Shown in pieces: positions 37,301-52,300 of a DNA stretch of 64,000 nt. The position numbers and the translations under genes were made by a program. The DNA comes from Prochilodus magdalenae (lineage: Eukaryota; Chordata; Actinopteri; Characiformes; Prochilodontidae): the NCBI GenBank assembly GCA_024036415.1, contig JAMWET010000511.1, positions 105,001-169,000 of the forward strand, in the 5' to 3' direction. Every line of letters begins with the position of its first letter. Positions within the stretch are counted from its first letter, which is position 1. A model generated the notes under the pieces. It saw only the letters and a list, made by a program, of their open reading frames with translations, was not told the DNA's origin and made no database searches.

Positions 37301-40300
37301 GCTTTAATATTCAAGCTATTCCTTTTAAATGAAGCCAGTAGATCAGTGTGCTGGGAGCGTTAAATATAAAAAAATTAATTGAGCAGAAATTCTTTACTGC
37401 ATGTTGTAAGTTATGGGTGCATATAATAGATAGTATTACTACCTGTGTGCAGATTAAGAGCTGCATTGTGAATGTCTCATTCTTATCGACTGTGTAAAGA
37501 TTTCCTGCTGAATTTCTAATGTCTATGTAGAAGCTGATGAATCTCTCTGATTTCAGCATGTGCAGGAGGCCTTTGTTGTGGACGACACAGTCCTGTACTT
37601 CAGCTCTCCTAAAGTGGATATGACTCATCAGTCCTTTAAGACCATCTTGCAGCTGGACAACACCAAGTACCCCCTGACCGATTTCGAGTACCACATGGAC
37701 CCTGTGTTCTACAAGCTTGCGAACAAGGCCATCACCCCAGGCGGCATCATCATCGTTAATGTAATCACTGAAAATAGTTTTAGAAGACCACTTCAAGTCT
37801 GATGTGTGTTAATGCCCACTATTATACTGTAGCTGCATCAGTTTACTTAGACCGCAATTACATTTCCAAGACACAGTTCAATATTTATTGTAGTTCAAGA
37901 CACAGAATTGGTTTGTTTTAAAGCAGGTGAAGATGATTAAAAAATGTGGGAACTGTTTCATATAAATATTTGTTTGATGTGTATAGACTGAGTTCCTTAG
38001 GTCGCTCTAGATCATCTGTCATCATGTTATTCAGGATGCACAACCTTGATGTGCTGTATTATGAACAATTATTTCCAACAAAAGTAATATTTCTTTGCAT
38101 TAGTTTGGTAAGTCTGCTTAGTCTTGACAGACTTAGTCTTAGCAACTGGTGCTCAGCATAATGACACCATTGTTTCACACAACAGCACCTCTACAATGTA
38201 ATGTAATAATATTGAATTAATTCTATTAAACTGCGTGAGCTTAACCACATACAGTTAAGGTCAAAATTATTACCCTCTAAAGGGGTATAGAATATTTTCC
38301 CTTGTCCAGTGATGACATCGGAAGCAAAACTTTAGAGTGCAGCGTTCCTCACAGTGAATTCACATGTGAATTCTCCATTTATCTTGATTGGAGCAACCAT
38401 TCAGCGTTAAACTTGCTAGTGCGAGGCAAGATCATATCATTTTTAGCCTTTGTACTTCATGGAGTTCGACTAATCAATGTTATCCTGTATGCGCTGCAGG
38501 GTCATGGTCTGACGAAGGCTATGACGGCTCAGGAGGCTCAGGCATTTGTTGGAAACGAGCCGTGTACAGTGACCATCCTGCATGCTGACAAGCTGATCCT
38601 GACGGCACCTGCCAATTCCTCTAAAGCACAGCCCCGGCGCCAGCGCAGGGACACCAGCTCAGAGAGCTTGCCTCTGCTGGTGAGGAAAAGGAGGGAACTC
38701 TCTTTAAGCTCTGATACAGACTGTGCTCACTGCGTGTCCGACCCCTGAGCGGCTCCTACTGATGTTCTTCACATTCTCAAACATTCTTACAGCCTGTCTA
38801 ATCTTACTCTTTTTGTCTTGACTGCCTGCCTTTTTTTCTCTCCCTGTCTCTCTTTTTCTTGCTTACCATTGCTTTCCCGCTTTGTCTCCTTTTATTTCTC
38901 CCTCTCATTTCTCCTATTCTTTCTCTTTCTTCTTCCATTTTCTCTCTCTATGCTCTATTTGCTCCTTTCTGTCTTTTGTCTTTCTCTTCCTCTCTCCCTC
39001 TCAGGTTAAGTTTGGTCATGGAGAATGGGAGGTGGATTCTGTTTACTATGAGAAGAAGAATGAGGTTCCTCTCTTCATCATCATTCCTGCAGTCATCCTT
39101 CCAATGCTGCTCTTCATTGCTGTGTCGGTCTACTGCTACAGGTAAACTAACTGCAAACTCTTAGCAGTTTGTATTTAGTGATGTGAACTTAAGACCCAGA
39201 CACCTCCACAACACTGGGCTTCTTCTATTAGATGCTATATTAAACGTGTGCATTTGTGTTTGCAGGAGGAAGAGTCAGCAGGCAGAGAGGGAGTATGAAA
39301 AAGTGAAGCAGCAGCTAGAGAGTTTGGAGGAGAGTGTACGGGACCGCTGTAAAAAAGAGTTCACAGGTTTGTGGCCTCTGAGTCTCATCCACACACTTAC
39401 ACTATAGGGCTGCTATTGTGATATCTGTCGATTATTGAAATTAATAATTGATTGATTAGGTTATTGTTTAGGCCTGATTACCAAATGACAATGACGTCAG
39501 TAAAGATGAATACCTTATTAGTCACTGATTATAAATAAAATATAACATGTACAAATCCAACCAAAACCCTGCATTGCTAGCCCTCAAGACACCCGAGATC
39601 CACCCCTGAAATCAGCTGGCTCCTCGCCAGTTGTGTTCTAAGGAGCATCCATGTAGTTAGTGCCATAATCATTTTATCAGCAGCTGCTCAGCCAGCAGTC
39701 ATGGCAGAGCAGTAATATCAACAAGTTGACTTTTTTTCCCAATATTTAATAAACCAGCTCATTACAATTTTTTTCAAGTTTTTCAGCTTTTCTTTTTTTC
39801 ATTGTCCCATTCCACCTTTCATGTAGCATCAGGTACAGTCTAACCGTATACAGGCACCTGCATGTAACTGCTGCACCAGTGAGACGGGAAATGCGAACAA
39901 CAATCCAACTTCTGCTTTGCAGGATTTCTCAAGTCATTTGTCTAATACACGCATCCCAAATACTCGCTCCTCCTGCGGTCAGACACTGCTGTAATCCGGA
40001 AAGTATTTCAGTCCACTACCAGTACCAGCTGGCACACAGCTTTGAACAGGCTGAACAGCAGGAGGTGATCAAGGTTCTGCAGTGTTTGAATCTTGACTGA
40101 AACATTTTCTGGCTTGGCCCTTCAGAGTATCGTATTGCTTTCCGATAATCATTAAAACTAATCGCCAGATTCACTGTTGAGCATCTAGACGTGCTCTCAT
40201 TTGCTTCATGTTTTCATAAAGGTTATGGGAGTGGTGTCATACATAATGACTGTATGTTGTTAGGGTTAGGAAGTTTAGCTATATAGATCAGTTAGCCAAG

Positions 40301-43300
40301 GGGATTAAGAGTTAAAGGCAGTTTTGGTTTCAGTGAGATTAAAAAAGGTTCTCTGTGTTTCTTACTGTTGGTATTTTATCAAACTTGCTGTTGGAGTTAG
40401 TTTCTGATTAAAGTCTGCCTCATTTGTTGTGTTTGTTGTCTGCTACATTGCAGTCAGTCAAGGCAAAACCACTCTTTCTTTCAGATCTGATGATCGAGAT
40501 GGAAGATCACACCAGTGATTTAAGTGAGGCTCGTATTCCATTCCTGGACTACAAGATGTACACGGACCGAGTCTTCTTCCTGCCTTCTAAAGACGGGGCC
40601 AACGACGTCATGATCACAGGCAAACTGGATATCCCTGAACACCGCAGACCCACCGTGGACCAGGCACTCAACCAGTTCTCCAACCTACTCAACAGCAAGA
40701 CCTTCCTTATCAATGTAAGTCTTACATACATTGCGATTAGCTTTACCTGTGTGCTGAATTATCTAAATGTCTTTGTAATGGACGAATTTGAAAAATTCCC
40801 TCAGTCTTAGGTTGTTGTTAAAGTGGCTTTGCGTGCCACTACTAGATACTTTGATTACATTTTTTGACGCGTGCTCCAAAGCTAGCAGCTGAGGTCGCTA
40901 CTGCAGGATCCTATTAGCGCACGTTATGTTTCATTTGATCCATTCTGTTAGTCAAACATTCATGATGTTGCTGGTGTCTGTGTTGCAGTTTATTCGTACT
41001 CTGGAGAGCCGGCAGGAGTTCAATGCCAGAAATAAGGTCTACTTTGCTTCACTGCTGACAGTGGCCCTGCACGGAAAGCTAGAATACTACACAGATATTA
41101 TGAGAACCCTGCTGCTGGAGCTGATGGAGGAGTATGTTCAGAGCAAGAACCCAAAGCTGATGCTGCGCAGGTGAGGCTTTATTCATTTTGCCCTTCTGCC
41201 TTTATTGCTTTTTTTGGTCTGTCGCTGAAATTGAGAAAATATAAAAAAGAAGTCAGCTTTCTTTGTGGATACAAATACAGATGATAATGTTTAGATCAGA
41301 GAGTTTTGAATTGTGTCCCCTAAACTACTAGATTAATATAACCCATTCATTATAAAAAAAATGCTATAGACAGATACAACATGAGTGCTCCGTTTGAACG
41401 CTCCTACTGTAGACTGCTAAAGGATTTCTGAGATTCAAAAGAGAGCTTATGCTTTTTTAGTGTAATATGGAGTTAAGATGCAAGGTTCAATGAGTGGAGT
41501 GCAGAAGTTGAAGAGATGTATAAAATATTCTTTCACATAGCAATGCCATTAATCCCATAATCAAGTGAAAATAAAGACTGACCCATGTGTAACTGGACCA
41601 AAAAGGTCCATGTCTAGTAAATGAGATGCAGGCTGCCTCAACAAACACATGTTGCCCTTCATTAATGGATTGCTTGCCAGAGTAAATGTAACACTAATGG
41701 ACAGCTCTGTGTGTGTAAGAGAGATAACAAATAATAAAATCTCCTAATAAAAATGATCAGATTAAAAATGTTGAATTAGTCGATTCTGATGTATCCCTGT
41801 GTAAGCCAATAGGATACAGTGTGGGGCAGGACAGTCGCATTGATCTTAAACCTGCTGCAGTCAACTTCCATCCACAGCTGTACACTTCAGCTCTACAGAT
41901 TTAGTACAATAGTCACCCATTATTCCAAGCACAGTCTGTCACACTTGCTTCAGCTGATTAACTCACTAACTAAGTCCTTGTCTGGGTAAAGGGGAGGGGC
42001 ATGATATTAAATTCAGGTTGGAGGTAAGAGGTAGAAGGTAGTAGTAAATAGAGGCTGGTTTACTCATGCATATCATATTTGCTTCTGGCATGTTGTATCC
42101 TCTGACTGCTATGTTTGCCACATCATGTTTACCAGTGCAATATAGTGCAGTAGAAATATTATTAGAGGTGTTCAAATTCGTAATCGTTCTGAATCTGATT
42201 TAATAGTGGTGTTTGTATTGGTAATCTGTATTCAACTAATGCTTATAGAGTTTATTTGCATACAAACACATCATTAAATCCTGTGTGATGTCGCTCCAGT
42301 ACAGTATACTACAACATGCTAGATTGCTATGTGCATTGTGCAGATTCATCAGACTAAATGAGCCTATGCTTCAGTCTACCTAAAATTAATCAGGGTTATT
42401 TTAGAAGAGCTTCTGAACCAGTAACGGTGTGTTTCTGTGCGCCTGTGTCTTCTGTGTAGGTCGGAGACTGTAGTGGAGAGGATGCTGTGTAATTGGATGT
42501 CCATTTGCCTTTACCAGTTTCTGAAGGTAAACTCAACTTTAGCCACTAAATTGGTACGCTTTAATACACACCATCTATTTTCCAGATTTAGGCTAGCTAA
42601 GAAACACTTGTTTGTGTGCTTGTGTGTGCTTTCAGGACTCAGCTGGTGAGCCACTCTACAAGCTTTTTAAAGCTATAAAGCACCAGGTAGAAAAAGGTCC
42701 AGTGGATGCTAAGATGAAGAAGGCCAAGTACACTCTGAATGACACAGGCCTGCTGGGGGATGACGTGGAGTACATGGTCCTGGTAAGCACACCTGTTAAC
42801 CTGCAATGAACTTCTGTACTGCAATTGTTTTTCCAGTCTCTGCTGATGTCGGAGTGATTGACAGTAAATCAGCAGGGTTCTGGTTATTTGCAGTCCTGAA
42901 CACACATTCATGTTGCAAATCAAAAATCTGGAGACATCTAGCCTGCTTTTGATGTTGCATGTGTGGTATGTACTGTGCAGACATCTGTTTAAAATGCTAT
43001 GTAAAGCCATTTATCTGGGCAGTAAACATTTAGCCACTAATGAAAATGGTTTTATGTTGCATTCTAATCCAGTATACTTTTTGTTTTGTTCCAACAATTG
43101 CATTACCTGCATAACGTTTACAATAGAAATTAAAAAACAATTTGTACACTCAGGCTGCCTTTAGCTCCACAGGCTAGGTAGATTCACCGGTGAGGACCAT
43201 AAGCTTCAATAAGTGAGATTAAAAAACTTTCAGTGCAAAGTCCTAGTAGTTTTTGAACTAATTAATATATATTGATAATTGATAATATGATAATTTCATT

Positions 43301-46300
43301 ATTTTCTAGGTCATAACTTTCAACATTTCCAGTGTTTTATTTTTGTGTTTTGTGAAACATGGTTTCAGACACTGGTGGACAAACTTTTAAACACCTCTGA
43401 TAACCTAATGTATTTTTTTTCTATTAATTATGTGCATCTATTTAAGGTATTTCCTGGGTTTGGGATCAGTTCTGATGGTTGAAGTAATTGGTTGTCTGTC
43501 TCATTGCTCCCCTCAGACTCTCCAGGTGCTCGTTCATGGCGAGGGTCCTGATGTAACTCTAGTGAAGGTGCTGAACTGTGACACCATCTCCCAGGTAAAG
43601 GAGAAAATCATTGAGCAGGTTTACCGGAACCTCCCCTACTCTCAGAGACCCACTGTGGACAGTGTCGCTCTAGGTGAGTGATGGCTACTGATGCAAGATG
43701 TTTAACACAGCTTAGTGTACCTGCACGTCACTTGATAAACAATTTGTGGAAAGTTTCTGCTGTGTGAAAATGCTTCTCCCTTTTACAGAGTGGCGTCCTG
43801 GCTCAACAGGGCAGATTCTGTCTGACTTGGACTTGACATCACAAAAGGAGGGCAAGTGGAAACGTCTCAACACTTTAGCACATTACAATGTGAGTACAAA
43901 CCCAAAACTAACCAGCACACTTTCTTTCGGAAAACATAGAACCTTTTCATTATGTGTTTCAAAAGCATCTTCATGGTAACATTGAACCGTTATGGTCAAG
44001 GGAGTTGCTCTAAAGCAGTGGTTACCAACCCTGGTCCTGAAGGGAAGTCTACCTTCCTGGAGAGTCTAGTTCCAACCATAATCTACCACTGCAGCTAAGG
44101 AAGTTCTTCAGAAGCCTTTTATTGGCTGGATGTATCAGTGTTAAGTGTGCAGAGGAGAAGATCCAGATTGGAACTAAACTACAGGGAAGGATGAGGGTTG
44201 GTGACCACGGCTCTAAATAACCTGTTTGTTTATCTTTAAGAGTTTAAAAAAATCTACGTTTTAGTTCATTTAAAACAGCACCGCATCTAATACTCCTTAC
44301 GTTTTACTCTATGGATCAACACACAAGCTAAAATACTTAGTACCTCAATATTTATAGAATGACTAGATTGAAAGTTATTAATGAAATAAAAAGGATTTCA
44401 TAACAGTAATGTCACTATCACTAGCTGCATCATATAAGCCATGGTTTTATGGGTGATGGACTGTATGTTGTTTTCCTAGGTGAGAGACAATGCAACTTTA
44501 GTCCTGTCCAAGGTTCTGCACACTCAACAGTCTTTTGACCAGAACCAGGACAGCCATGAAGAGAGTGAGTTTTCTTTTCTTTTTTATGTCTGCTGGTATA
44601 TGAAGGCAGTTTGATTGCCTTGTTGTGTTCATTGTGTGCAAGTTTAAATGGTCATAATGGCAAATATATTCCTAACAGTCCTTTAGCTCACAACTAAAGA
44701 CATATCGTTTCAAGCTTTCAAACACATTACTCACCTCTCCTATTTGTAGGTGTGTAAACTAGATGATAAGACAAGTTTTGGATATCCTTATCAGATTGTG
44801 AAACAATGTTGAAATAGGTAAACCACGTATATCATTGAGCTGGAAATAATGTACTTTCATTTTTAAGACCCATAGCATGTCTCAGTCAATATGTTTTTTT
44901 TTTTTTTTTGTTTATTGACAAACATTTTCTTCAACATGACAGATACACCAAAAATATATATATGGCTGACTATATATCTGGGTAGGTAGAAAACTAGATT
45001 TTTCACCGAGCTATCATGTTTATGGAAAAAAGTACAGAGGTTTAGAAGAGCATTGCAAAGCCTGTGCTTTAATGTGGCACTTGTTTAACAGGGCATTATC
45101 GTGAAACCTGTCAGGAATCCAGGCAGCTCTTTAAGTGGACTGTTTTTGCAGCCATGAGTGCTCCTCATCTCCAAAACAAACAGGAGTCTAGGAGGCAGGA
45201 ATGTCTTGCAGCAGTGCAGAGAGAGCAGGGTCGCTGGATGCTGGAAAACTTAAAGAGGGAAATTTTAAACTGTTTGGCTGAGCATGAAATTGATTGCAGA
45301 TCAGAAGCCGAGTGTGTGGAATGAACGTCTTCAGGTGTAAGTGCAGCGCTATGCTTCAGATTGCATTACTGATTAAATTACTGATATGAATCAGGTAATC
45401 AGTACTCTGTAATGGGAAACATCTTGAATCTGTCGCAAGGAATCAGAGTAGTAATGTCAGGAAAAAAAATGAGCTGAATTCAGAGAGCCAGATTTTTGTC
45501 TTGCTTTTTTTTTTCTTCAAAATGAGGTTAATGTAGGACTGTTAAAGTTCCAAAACCTACCATTCAAAGAACAAAGAACACTGTATGAAGTGTTGGGCTA
45601 TGTAAACATTACACCTACAAAAGCTTTCATGGCATGCCGTTCTAAATCCATAGGTCTTAATATAGAGTCGGTGTACCTTCTGTAGCTCAAACAGCTTGCT
45701 CTCTCCTGGGAAAGCTTTCTAAAAGATTTTGGAGTGTGTCTTTGGGAATTAATGCCCATACATCCAAAAGAGTATTTGTGAGGTCAGATACTGATGTTGG
45801 CTGAGAAGACCTAGCTCACGATCTCCATTCCAGTTCCCAAGTCCCTCCTCCCATCCGGTCACGCACAGTGTTTTGTTCCCCAAAATGTTATCACAATGTT
45901 GGAGGCATGCAGTTCACCAACATGTCCGGGTATGCTGCAGCATTAAGATTCTTCCTCCACCTAACCTTACAGGCTGCACAATGCAGTCAGGCACATAATA
46001 CCCCTGGCATTCACCAAACTCAGACTCGTCTGTCTGACTGTCAGATAGAGATGCATGATTCGTCACTTCACAGAATGCATTTCCACTCCTCCAGTGTTCA
46101 GTGATGACGCTTGTCGTTGTACTTAGTGATGTGATGCTTTGCATTCAGCTGCTCAGCCTTGGAACTCCATGCCATGAAACTTCTAGTGCACAGTTTCTGT
46201 CCTGAAGTTAATGCCAGAGGTGGTCTGGAACATCTATTGAGTCTGCAGAGTGATGGTGACTTGTGTCTCAGCAGATGTGCTTTAGCGACTTTGTAACTTT

Positions 46301-49300
46301 GTGGCTGTGGTTCTTAAACGCTTCTACTTTTCAGTAGTAGCACTCACAGTTAATCTTGAAACATCTAGAAGGAAAGAAATTCATCAGTGCTGAAGTTCTT
46401 TGGAATGACCCATTCTTTCACAACTGTTTGTAGGCAAACTGCAGAGCTAGATGCATAATTTCATACATCTGTGGTGATGGGACTAAATGAAACTGTTGAG
46501 AGGTGTGTCCCAATACTTTTGTCCATATTGTGTATATCTACTCATTGCAATCGCACCAATACAAGAATAAAATTCAAGATGGTTTGTTGTTATTATACAG
46601 TTTTTAAAGTTATGCGGCATGATGGGAGTAGGGCCATGGATTGGGTTTGTTTGTTGATGATGATGTTGTTTGTAATGGAAGAATTATTCATTCATTTCAT
46701 AAACCAAAACAAGGTGAAGTGCGTCAAAAACAAACTGCAGTAATAATCAGCAGTTCTTTCCTACACAGTCTGTTGGTTTTCCTATTTGCTCCCAGGAGCC
46801 AGCAGGAAATCACAGTTGCCATTAGCCTGAGAACACTGTTTGCGTATTAATGTTAGATTATGTGTGTTCTGTATGCAAAATGTTGTTTTTGTTGTGGAGC
46901 TGTGGTTGGGCAGCATGTTTAGATTTTGCTGTAGGTTCTCTTAAGGTTTTAACTCTGTGCCTGTGGGCAGATGCACAGAACAGAGTTCTGTCTGTTTTTC
47001 TAGTGCACAAGTGGAAGTAGGAGCACAGTACCATGGCAAACTCTTTTTGTGGAAATGCTTTTAGTTCAGTAAAGCTGTATTAATCCGACTGAACATACAG
47101 AATAAGAGAGGAGAAATACCAAGAAATGCAGGAACAGAAGAGGGAAATCAGACTGGTGATATTACATAGGCCGTCCAGTCAATATATCTGTGCTACTCCT
47201 TCCCATTCCTAATGGCTGCTTCTTCAGCAGCATTGTAGGCATCTCCCATTAAATTCGTAATTGCCTCTAGGGGTACAGATAAAAGCAGTACAACATGTCA
47301 CGATACTTTGGATGGGAAAAAATGAGTTTGTTATTTAATGATTAATGAAGATTTAATTTATTAGAACAACACAATGCCAGCAAAAGTCCAAACAAGCTGA
47401 ACAAGCTATTCCTGGTTTCCAGTAGTGGCTGTGTATTGTGTGAGGCCATTATGCGGCCAGCTTGCTGGTAGACAAACAGTAAGGAATTTCTAACAAGATC
47501 ACAGGGGTTTGTAAAAGAGAAGAGGGCTGTGAATCCAACAAGGTGTTTTACGCAGCTCCGTAACGTTACTGTGGCAAGGGTTTTCTAACTTTGCAGATCA
47601 TTTACAGATACACAGCTTTACTACATAACGCACTACAGGAAATGGGGAAAAACAGAAACACATAGTAGGGCGTTTTTAGAATATTGTTGCTGTCGTCACC
47701 AAACTTTTCTTCATTTCCCTCACCTTTTACCTTTTTTTCTTAAACAGACTTTGAAATACCCTCTGCCCTTTACATTAAATTCATGATGAATGATCCAATA
47801 GAGAGGCCACCACATTAGGGGACAAATACCTCAATAGCTTCTTATCAAATGTCAGGAATAAGGCCAATGGACATATGACCAAGTATTAAGAAATGATTAT
47901 GCATATGATTCACTTTAGCTTATATAAGCCATCATGTGCATGTACAGATAATAGACGCATGCTCCTGTGTTTTCTAGGAAGCGCTCTGCTGGAAGACGAT
48001 AAAGTGTTCCATCTGGTACGGCCAGCAGACGAGCTGGATGAAGTGAAGTCTAAGAGAGGCAGCATGAAGGACAAAGCTACCACTAAAGCAATTACTGAGA
48101 TCTACCTGACTAGGCTGCTGTCCATGAAGGTAAACCTACAGTAGCTGAATAAATGGAACAGTATAGAGCTGGGTTTAGGTGGTTTAGGTTTATGTGATTA
48201 GTGACGTTTGAGGTGTATGTTGATATGTTCTGTGTGTGCATGTGTTACAGGGTACCCTGCAGCAGTTTGTGGATGATTTCTTCAGCAGCGTGTTATGTTC
48301 AGGCACTGTAGTTCCTCCCGCCGTGAAGTACTTCTTCGACTTCCTGGATGAGCAAGCACACAAACACGACAACGTGGACGAAGAAACCATCCATATATGG
48401 AAGACCAACAGGTCTGTTTTACAGTTTGTCCTCTGTCGCAGTGAATTTCAGCACTTTATCTGAAAGTGCAAAGTCCTTGCAATATCTCTAACGTTCCACA
48501 ATGATTCTGTCTAAAACGAGTTACTGTTCAAAACATCACACTTCTATTTATTCATTCCATCAAGGGGTGCATTTAATAAGATAACAGAGAATTCCGAGCA
48601 CACCTGCTATAATTAATGACCTGGAAGGCAAGACTTGGATTTAGTTAAATTTATACACATACTTGCTCACAAATGAGCGGCGGATGAACCTGGAACCGAA
48701 GTATTTCTGCTTAACAATGAATCCAGCTGACTACAGAGACTGGATGCACTGAACCTCTGTCACTGATGCACTTGGAGCTTAACCAAAACCCCATCCTGTG
48801 GTGCACCTCAAAACTTCCCCAGCCTGTCTGAAGGCTGCCTCAGAGTGTGCCAGCCATGCAGCCTCCAAGATGAGAGCGGAGGTTCCCTGAACCCAGTCCG
48901 GATTGAATTATTCAGGCTTCGGCGAGTGCAGATGAAATCTTCGTGGCGTGTCTTGTTTAGTAAGCGATGTGAAGATTGACAGGCAAATTCTCCATCAGCT
49001 CATTGGAGTGTACCCTTCACCAGAGACGTGCACTTCTGTCTTCCCTCAGTTTAGAATCAGGTGCAGCTGATGACCGTTTAAACAGAGTCTCTGCATCAGT
49101 GAGTTTGCTGAACAAAAGGCAGATAATTGCTTCCCCTGTTAATGCATTTGGCTGAGGCTGAGCTTAGCAGTGTGCTGTATGAGGTGGATTCGCTCCAGCT
49201 CAGGACAGGCGGAGATTTGGCATTGGCGTATAAATTCTTAAACAGCCTAGACAGAGTTAACCTCCAGCCACGGCTCATTAGGAATTCCCCTCTAGCTTCG

Positions 49301-52300
49301 TGCTGCAGTCCACTGTGGGCATCAGTGTTTCCTCATAACCTGAGGAAGAGCAAAAGAACCAGAGCTAGGCATTTTTAATGGGGAAGAGAGGATATAATGA
49401 AACTGTGTTGCCAAAGATGTGGAAGAAATGAATGATTCATCATCATCAGATACACACTGCCCATCCAAAGCAGGTTTTTTCTGCGTTTTTTTTTTCTCAG
49501 TATGGAATACGGGAAAAATACTTGGAAAGCTTTTGTTCACTTAAAGCAACTTTGTTAATCAACTGAGTGGGTGTACAAGCAAAATGTGTTACCTCAGTGG
49601 TATTTGGTAACATTGCAGTAGATCTGGTGGTATATTTTACAAATTTGCCCCATTTTCTTTAATATGTTCATTTATTGAAGAAAAATACTCTTTTGTTGTT
49701 AACATTTCAAAAGTTGGAGGGTGTATAAACAAGGTATGACCTCCCTTTGATATTGTGATTTTGAAGACCCTATCATTGCTCCTTCCATTCAGTGGACGTA
49801 AGGGCATGTATATCTGTTCATAGGTCAGCAGCACCTTGTTTCTCTGACACCAAGATAAAACAGCGTGTTATACATGCATGACTATATGTGTACTGTGTCT
49901 GCAGTCTGCCTCTGCGGTTCTGGGTGAACATTCTAAAGAATCCTCACTTCATCTTTGATGTCCATGTGACTGAGCTAGTGGACGCCTCGCTGTCCGTCAT
50001 CGCCCAGACCTTTATGGATGCCTGCACCAAGACAGAGCACAAACTGTCACGGGTGAGCATGAACACCATATACGTACATGCATGCTGGAACAAGTACACT
50101 ATACACTCAACAGCTGCTTCATCAGCTCCACTTACCTTAGACAATACTACCTTGCTGGTCCACCTTGTCGATGTAAAGTCGGAGACGATAGGTCATCTGT
50201 TGCTGCAGAGTTTGAGTTGGTCATCTCCTAGTCCTTGATCGGTGGTAACCGGATTCTGTCCACAGGACTTAGCTGGCTGGGTAGTTTTGTTTGGGGCACT
50301 ATCCTCATACCGGCAGCGACACTGAGGTGTTTAATGTTCCGCAACACACTCACACCAGTAACAACACTAACACACCAAAACCACATCAGTGTCACTGCAG
50401 TGCCGATAATGATCCACCACCCATAATACCTGCTCTGTAGTGGTCCTCTGAGTGTGCTGACCACTGAAAAACAGGGTGAAGGAAAATTTAAAGCAGAGAA
50501 ACAGACAACTAACCGATCCCTCTATTAGCCTCTATTCTTCAGGAAAGGCAAAATGTTGGAACGATGTTGTTAGGATTTGATTGCATTTGATTGCATTTGA
50601 TTGCTCTATCGTCCAATGCTGGAAATTTTTCATACCAAGCCTGCTCACACTCTGCATTGGATAGCATGACCTTAGACTCGTGTGCAGCTGATCTAAAGCA
50701 TCCTCTTCTGGATACTGTCTGGATACTTTTGGATACCGAAGTCTACTCTTATTTAAAGTAGTAGTCTCAATAATCCGATTTGTTTGCTTCTTATATTGAT
50801 GCAGTATATTGTGCAGTGTTTTTATATTGCCTTTTTATCCACCTTTTATTTTTTGTGCTCTCTCTCATTGTCTTTCACTTCCATTATTCATGTATTTAAT
50901 CTGTTTTTTTTTCCCTTTTAGGAGTCCCCAAGCAACAAGCTCCTTTATGCAAAGGAGATTTCAACATATAAGAAGATGGTTGATGAGTGAGTTTGTTCTC
51001 TGATTAAAATGAAATAAGTTGTATGTAGCTTGCTGATAGATCTCATAGTGCATGAGAGTTTTACCATCTTGGTAAATAATGGTACATTTTGCATTACCAA
51101 GGCTTTATACAGTTTGTGAATATAAATGAAAAATGAAATAGAAATCAAGCACTGTGAGTCTCCAGTGTCTCTGAAACTGTAATCAAATGGAATGAAATGA
51201 GGGGTTGGGGGAATGAATAAATAGAAAGAATCATATTAGTAGTTCAGGCATGAAATGATTGGGTGTGTGCATTTGTGCAAATGTAGTTTACACCTGCCGT
51301 ACATGCTCCAGTATTGTCCCATGAGCAGACAAGGATGTACCATGCTGCCCTCGTGTCTTTCAGTCCTCCAACGAATAGACACTAGCATTTGTAAATGTGA
51401 GGCAGGTTGTTGTTTTTGAGAGATTTATGTACAGTCGTATGCAGATTTTTGAACACCCCATGCTCAAATGTCGTTTTAATGACTTTGTCTGTTAACACAT
51501 CCTCTACACTTGAATATGACAGCTACTCTTAGTGCCACCTTTTTTATTCATTTCTCTCTCCCTCGCTCCCTCTCCCCATCTCCCCATCTGTTTAAATGTC
51601 TTCATTGCAGTTATTATAAGGGCATTCGTCAGATGGTGCCAGTCAGTGACCAGGACATGAACACACACCTGGCTGAGATCTCGCGGGTGAGTGTTAACGT
51701 GTCTGTGTGTCAGTAGAGAGCATGCTGCTGGTGTCTCAGCAGTGAAATAACTCACTCTTCTGTTTTTTCAGTCTCACACAGACAAGTTGAACACCCAGGT
51801 CGCATTGCACCAGCTTTATCAGTATGCCAGCAAGTACTACGATGGAGTAAGTCCACCCCCACTGCAGACCATCCCAATCCATGAATCATTATTAATCATT
51901 ATAAACTAATTCAAATCAAAAGCTTCTTTTTATGCTGTATGTGTTGAGATCAGCAAATAGAATGAAATGAATAAATAAGAAATAATACACGTGTGGTGTA
52001 GTACTAGTGTATATATAGTGTGTATCCAGTTATCAGCCTCCAGGACTGATTTATGTTTCTGGCATTCTGCATGTTAAATCTTCATTCTCTGTGCTTTCTC
52101 AAAATCCTCTCTACCTAATTCTGAGCACATCTATTTTCAATTTCCTGCTAATGATTTGATACCTGTTGCCCAGGACTTGCATGCTGATCATGTTGTGCAT
52201 TTTTATGTATTTTTTCTTTATTATTTAACACATTGATTCAGGTTTTTAATAATGATTCCAGCCTTGTAATTCTCATGTGAATCTCCCGCAGATCATTTCG

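Larger units (their letters stand above)
39367..43516 (+). other. plxnb2: plxnb2 introns 22-26
   Basis: Introns 39367-40484, 40715-40988, 41171-42459, 42527-42635 and 42783-43516. A CpG-containing block at about 39,830-40,130 carries a 73-codon frame that I do not recognise. Otherwise AT-rich without a call. Confidence 0.6.

Noticed and set aside
38500..38748. Exon 20 as the true C-terminus of the gene
   Set aside because: The donor at 38680 joins in frame to the transmembrane exon at 39005, and the rest of the plexin follows.
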